From assembly GCA_964439135.1 (NCBI GenBank), contig CAYTNN010000099.1:1-15407 (forward strand): a stretch of 15,407 bases of DNA. Reading direction: 5' to 3'. The position numbers were made by a program, and so were the translations under genes. The notes under the pieces were generated by a model. It ran no database searches, was not told where the DNA came from, and saw only the letters and a program-made list of their open reading frames with translations. Source of the stretch: JAFGPJ01 sp964439135 (lineage in GTDB: Bacteria > Planctomycetota > Phycisphaerae > Sedimentisphaerales > Anaerobacaceae). How positions within the stretch are numbered: the stretch's first letter is position 1; each line of letters starts with the position of its first letter. Below, one piece after another: positions 12,199 to 15,407 of this stretch.

Positions 12199-15100
12199 AT
12201 GAAGCGTAAAATGGTTACAATTGACGGTAATACAGCGGCGGCATACGTGGCGCACGCTACGAATGAAGTAATTGCAATATATCCGATTACTCCAAGCTCA
12301 CTGATGGGGGAAATTGCCGATGCAAGGACTGCCAAAGGTGAGGCTAATATATGGGGTACGATCCCTTCAGTTACGGAGATGCAGTCCGAGGCGGGCGCAG
12401 CCGGTGCTGTGCATGGTGCACTTGCTGCCGGGGCTTTAACGACGACGTTTACGGCCTCACAGGGTCTCTTGCTGATGATTCCCAATATGTATAAAATTGC
12501 CGGCGAACTTCTGCCGACGGTCTTTCATATCTCCGCCCGTGCGTTAGCCTGCCAGGCGCTTTCGATATTCGGTGACCATTCGGACGTGATGACTTGTCGC
12601 GGGACCGGCTTTGCAATGCTCTGTTCAAACAGCGTTCAGGAAGTCATGGATATGGCGCTGATCGCACAGCAGGCGACATTGGCGTCGAGTGTGCCTTTCC
12701 TGCACTTCTTCGATGGTTTCAGGACCAGCAATGAATTGCAGAAGGTCGAAGAGTTTACGCTGGACGATATGCGTGCGATGATCGACGAGAAGCTCGTTGT
12801 CCGGCAGAAGGCCAGGGGGTTGACGCCGGACAGGCCGATGATTAGCGGTACGGCTCAGAATCCCGACGTCTATTTCCAGGGCAGGGAAACGGTGAACAAG
12901 TACTACCTGGCTGCCCCGAAGATCGTTCAAGAGGCCATGGACAAATTCGCCAAGATCGTGGGACGGCATTACCATTTATTCGATTATGTGGGAGCGAAAG
13001 ATGCTGAGAAAGTCATCGTCCTGATGGGCTCGGCAGCGGATACAACTCATGAAACCGTTGAATATTTAGCTGCGAAAGGCGAGAAGGTCGGCCTGCTGAA
13101 AGTCCGGCTGTTCCAGCCGTTCAGTACAGAGGACTTCATCGCCGCACTGCCGGAAACGACGACAAAGATCGCCGTGCTGGACCGGACGAAGGAGCCTGGC
13201 TCGATTGGCGAACCGTTATATCTGAATATCCGGACGGCTGTCGGAGAGGCGATGGGCAAGGGCGAAGCGCCCTTCAAGGGCTATCCGGTGATTGTGGGCG
13301 GCCGATACGGACTTGGCTCCAAGGACTTTACGCCGGGGATGGTCAAGGCCGTTTTCGATAATCTCGATGTCGACAAACCAAAATATGAATTCACCGTGGG
13401 TATCATCGAGGACGTTACCAATACAAGCCTGGAGGTGGATGAGTCTTTCGGTGTTTCTGACGAAGGATACTTCTCGGGCCTGTTCTACGGCCTGGGCTCG
13501 GACGGGACGGTCGGTGCGAACCATAACTCAATCAAGATCATCGGCGAGCTGACGGACAATTACGCCCAGGCATACTTCGTGTATGATTCGAAGAAGGCCG
13601 GTGGCGTAACGGTGTCGCATCTCCGGTTTGGAAAGAAAGTGATTCAAAGGCCTTACCTGATAAGTAAGGCCGATTTTGTTGCATGTCACAACCCGGTGTT
13701 TCTGGAACAGTTCGACATGCTCACGCCGGCGCGAGAGGGCGCATCGTTCTTGCTGACCAGCAGCCACGGGCCGGACGAAGTCTGGGATACGTTGCCGCAG
13801 GAAGTCCAAAAGCAGATTATCGATAAGAAGCTGAAGTTCTACGTGATTGACGCGATTAGTATTGCCCAGGAGCTTGGTCTCGGCGGCCGGATCAACGTGA
13901 TTATGCAGACGGCGTTCTTCAAGATCAGTAATATTATTCCGCTCGATACGGCTGTCGGAGCGATTAAGGACGCGATTAAAAAGTCCTACGGCAAAAAGGG
14001 CGAGAAAATTGTCGAGATGAATAACGCTGCAGTTGATGCGGCGCTCGATAAAATATATGAGGTAAAGGTTCCTGACAAGGTTACGAGCAAGATAAAGATG
14101 CGGCAGTTGGTGCCCGACGATGCTCCCGATTTTGTCAAGAATGTTACAGCCGAACTGATGGGATTCCACGGCGACAAGCTTCCCGTGAGCAAGATGCCGG
14201 ACGACGGCAAATTTCCGTTGGGCACGACCAAATTCGAGAAGCGCAACGTAGCCGTGAATATCCCGGCGTGGGAGCCGGACATCTGTATCCAGTGCGGGAC
14301 GTGCTCGTTTGTCTGCCCGCATGCGGCGATCCGGATCAAGGCATACGATCCTAAATATGCCGAGGGCGCTCCGAAGACATTCAAGAGCACCGATGCGAAG
14401 GGAAAAGACTTTGCGGGAATGAAGTTCACCGTTCAGGTGGCTCCCGAAGACTGCACCGGCTGCGGAGCGTGCGTGCAGGCCTGCCCGGCGCAGGAGAAGG
14501 ATAAGGACAAGAAACCCACGGGACGAAACGCGATCAACATGACGACGCAGGAGCCGCTCAGAGAGGCCGAGCGGGATAACTACGCATACTTCCTTGCGAT
14601 TCCAAATACCGATCCGAAGCTCTTCAAGACGGCGAGCGTCAAAGGCAGCCAGTTGATCGAGCCGCTGTTCGAGTATTCCGGTGCCTGTGCCGGCTGCGGC
14701 GAGACGCCATACGTCAAATTGCTGACCCAGTTGTTCGGCGACAGGGCGTTTATCGGAAACGCGACCGGCTGCTCGTCGATTTACGGCGGCAACCTGCCGA
14801 CGACACCATATACGACACGCGACGACGGGAGGGGGCCGGCCTGGAGCAACAGTCTGTTTGAGGATGCGGCCGAGTTCGCAATGGGAATGCGATTGACCGT
14901 CACTAAATTCACCGAGCGGGCGCTGTGGCTGCTGGAGAAGGTTGCCGAGAAAGGCTGCGTCAAAAAAGAGCTGGCCGGGCAGATTCGCGAGGCGACGCTG
15001 GCCAACGATCCGGCACAAGAGGCGATCGAGCAGCAGCGGGCCCGTGTGGAAGAGCTAAGAAAGCAGCTTGATCCCGGCAAATGTGACGAGTGCGGACATC

Positions 15101-15407
15101 TGCAGGATCTGGCGGATTATCTCGTTCGCAAGTCCGTCTGGGCAATGGGCGGAGACGGCTGGGCCTACGATATCGGATACGGCGGGCTCGACCACGTGCT
15201 GGCGAGCGGGAACGACCTGAACGTGCTGGTTTTGGATACGGAGGTCTACTCGAATACGGGCGGCCAGATGTCGAAATCGACGCCGAGAGCGGCGGTGGCC
15301 AAATTCGCGGCGGCCGGAAAAGCAATGCCCAAAAAAGACCTTGGACTTCTGGCTATGACCTACGGCAACATTTATGTCGCAAAGGTAGCGATGGGAGCGA
15401 ATACCAA
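12199..15407 (+). CDS. nifJ: Pyruvate:ferredoxin (flavodoxin) oxidoreductase, 3' end outside window
   Basis: The open frame runs 1069 codons to the right edge; full-length enzymes have about 1,170-1,200 residues, so roughly 120 are missing. It oxidises pyruvate with CoA to acetyl-CoA and CO2, reducing ferredoxin. Domain I opens with IYPITPSSLMGE. A ferredoxin-like domain carries two [4Fe-4S] motifs: C696/C699/C702/C706 (CIQCGTCSFVC) and C752/C755/C758/C762 (CTGCGACVQAC). The thiamine-diphosphate domain has CAGCGE with C830/C833 for the third cluster and GDGWAYDIG (985-993) binding Mg-TPP, followed by LDTEVYSNTGGQ. This is the single-chain homodimeric type. The cytoplasmic, oxygen-sensitive enzyme suggests anaerobic or fermentative growth. 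All visible cofactor residues are intact. Confidence 0.96.
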   Translation, partial: MKRKMVTIDGNTAAAYVAHATNEVIAIYPITPSSLMGEIADARTAKGEANIWGTIPSVTEMQSEAGAAGAVHGALAAGALTTTFTASQGLLLMIPNMYKIAGELLPTVFHISARALACQALSIFGDHSDVMTCRGTGFAMLCSNSVQEVMDMALIAQQATLASSVPFLHFFDGFRTSNELQKVEEFTLDDMRAMIDEKLVVRQKARGLTPDRPMISGTAQNPDVYFQGRETVNKYYLAAPKIVQEAMDKFAKIVGRHYHLFDYVGAKDAEKVIVLMGSAADTTHETVEYLAAKGEKVGLLKVRLFQPFSTEDFIAALPETTTKIAVLDRTKEPGSIGEPLYLNIRTAVGEAMGKGEAPFKGYPVIVGGRYGLGSKDFTPGMVKAVFDNLDVDKPKYEFTVGIIEDVTNTSLEVDESFGVSDEGYFSGLFYGLGSDGTVGANHNSIKIIGELTDNYAQAYFVYDSKKAGGVTVSHLRFGKKVIQRPYLISKADFVACHNPVFLEQFDMLTPAREGASFLLTSSHGPDEVWDTLPQEVQKQIIDKKLKFYVIDAISIAQELGLGGRINVIMQTAFFKISNIIPLDTAVGAIKDAIKKSYGKKGEKIVEMNNAAVDAALDKIYEVKVPDKVTSKIKMRQLVPDDAPDFVKNVTAELMGFHGDKLPVSKMPDDGKFPLGTTKFEKRNVAVNIPAWEPDICIQCGTCSFVCPHAAIRIKAYDPKYAEGAPKTFKSTDAKGKDFAGMKFTVQVAPEDCTGCGACVQACPAQEKDKDKKPTGRNAINMTTQEPLREAERDNYAYFLAIPNTDPKLFKTASVKGSQLIEPLFEYSGACAGCGETPYVKLLTQLFGDRAFIGNATGCSSIYGGNLPTTPYTTRDDGRGPAWSNSLFEDAAEFAMGMRLTVTKFTERALWLLEKVAEKGCVKKELAGQIREATLANDPAQEAIEQQRARVEELRKQLDPGKCDECGHLQDLADYLVRKSVWAMGGDGWAYDIGYGGLDHVLASGNDLNVLVLDTEVYSNTGGQMSKSTPRAAVAKFAAAGKAMPKKDLGLLAMTYGNIYVAKVAMGANT

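Noticed and set aside
13528..15018. Long 496-codon open frame on the minus strand
   Set aside because: It is antisense to nifJ, has low-complexity Arg/Leu-rich composition and no recognisable domain. The plus-strand frame carries all PFOR motifs.

Overview
The window looks like a chromosomal segment of an anaerobic member of the Planctomycetota, most likely Phycisphaerae or Sedimentisphaerales. This placement is an inference. It rests on secreted proteins with dockerin-like C-termini of the GDCYVNFLDFAILAGDWLEC type, a large CotH/lamin-tail-domain exoprotein, moderate GC, a pyruvate:ferredoxin oxidoreductase, and several genes without a clear Shine-Dalgarno sequence. No rRNA, tRNA, CRISPR array or transposase gene was seen.

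Layout. The left 6.6 kb is on the minus strand and encodes three large exported proteins: (i) a CotH-kinase-like protein with lamin-tail and chitobiase-C-like domains, whose 3' end lies beyond the left edge; (ii) a calcineurin-like metallophosphoesterase with a dockerin-like tail; (iii) a subtilisin-family (S8) protein with a dockerin-like tail and a substituted catalytic Asp. A divergent promoter region at about 6646-6932 separates these from the plus-strand half. That half holds a compact pyrimidine cluster (pyrR-pyrB-pyrC), a two-gene MNT/HEPN module with what looks like a leaderless promoter, a YacP/NYN-type RNase, a double zinc-ribbon (zf-TFIIB) protein, and nifJ (pyruvate:ferredoxin oxidoreductase), which runs off the right edge.

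The most unusual feature is the non-coding architecture. Degenerate tandem arrays with a strict 7-bp period recur at four clear places and some weaker ones. Two of them end within two bases of the start codon of the next gene (pyrB and the NYN gene), one runs over the stop codon of the S8 gene, and one is translated inside the phosphoesterase. In addition there are two copies of a 53-bp REP/MITE-like palindromic element (50 of 53 identical, opposite orientation) with GTAGGGGCA/TGCCCCTAC ends. One copy is intergenic; the other is inserted in frame in the phosphoesterase gene. A third inverted repeat with similar GTAGGG/CCCTAC ends contains the apparent GTG start of that same gene. nifJ has a promoter about 200 bp upstream, with a candidate intrinsic terminator between promoter and gene, suggesting attenuation or a small RNA.

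Functionally, the right half is core metabolism (UMP synthesis, pyruvate oxidation to acetyl-CoA) interrupted by a probable toxin-antitoxin pair. The left half is cell-surface or extracellular machinery.
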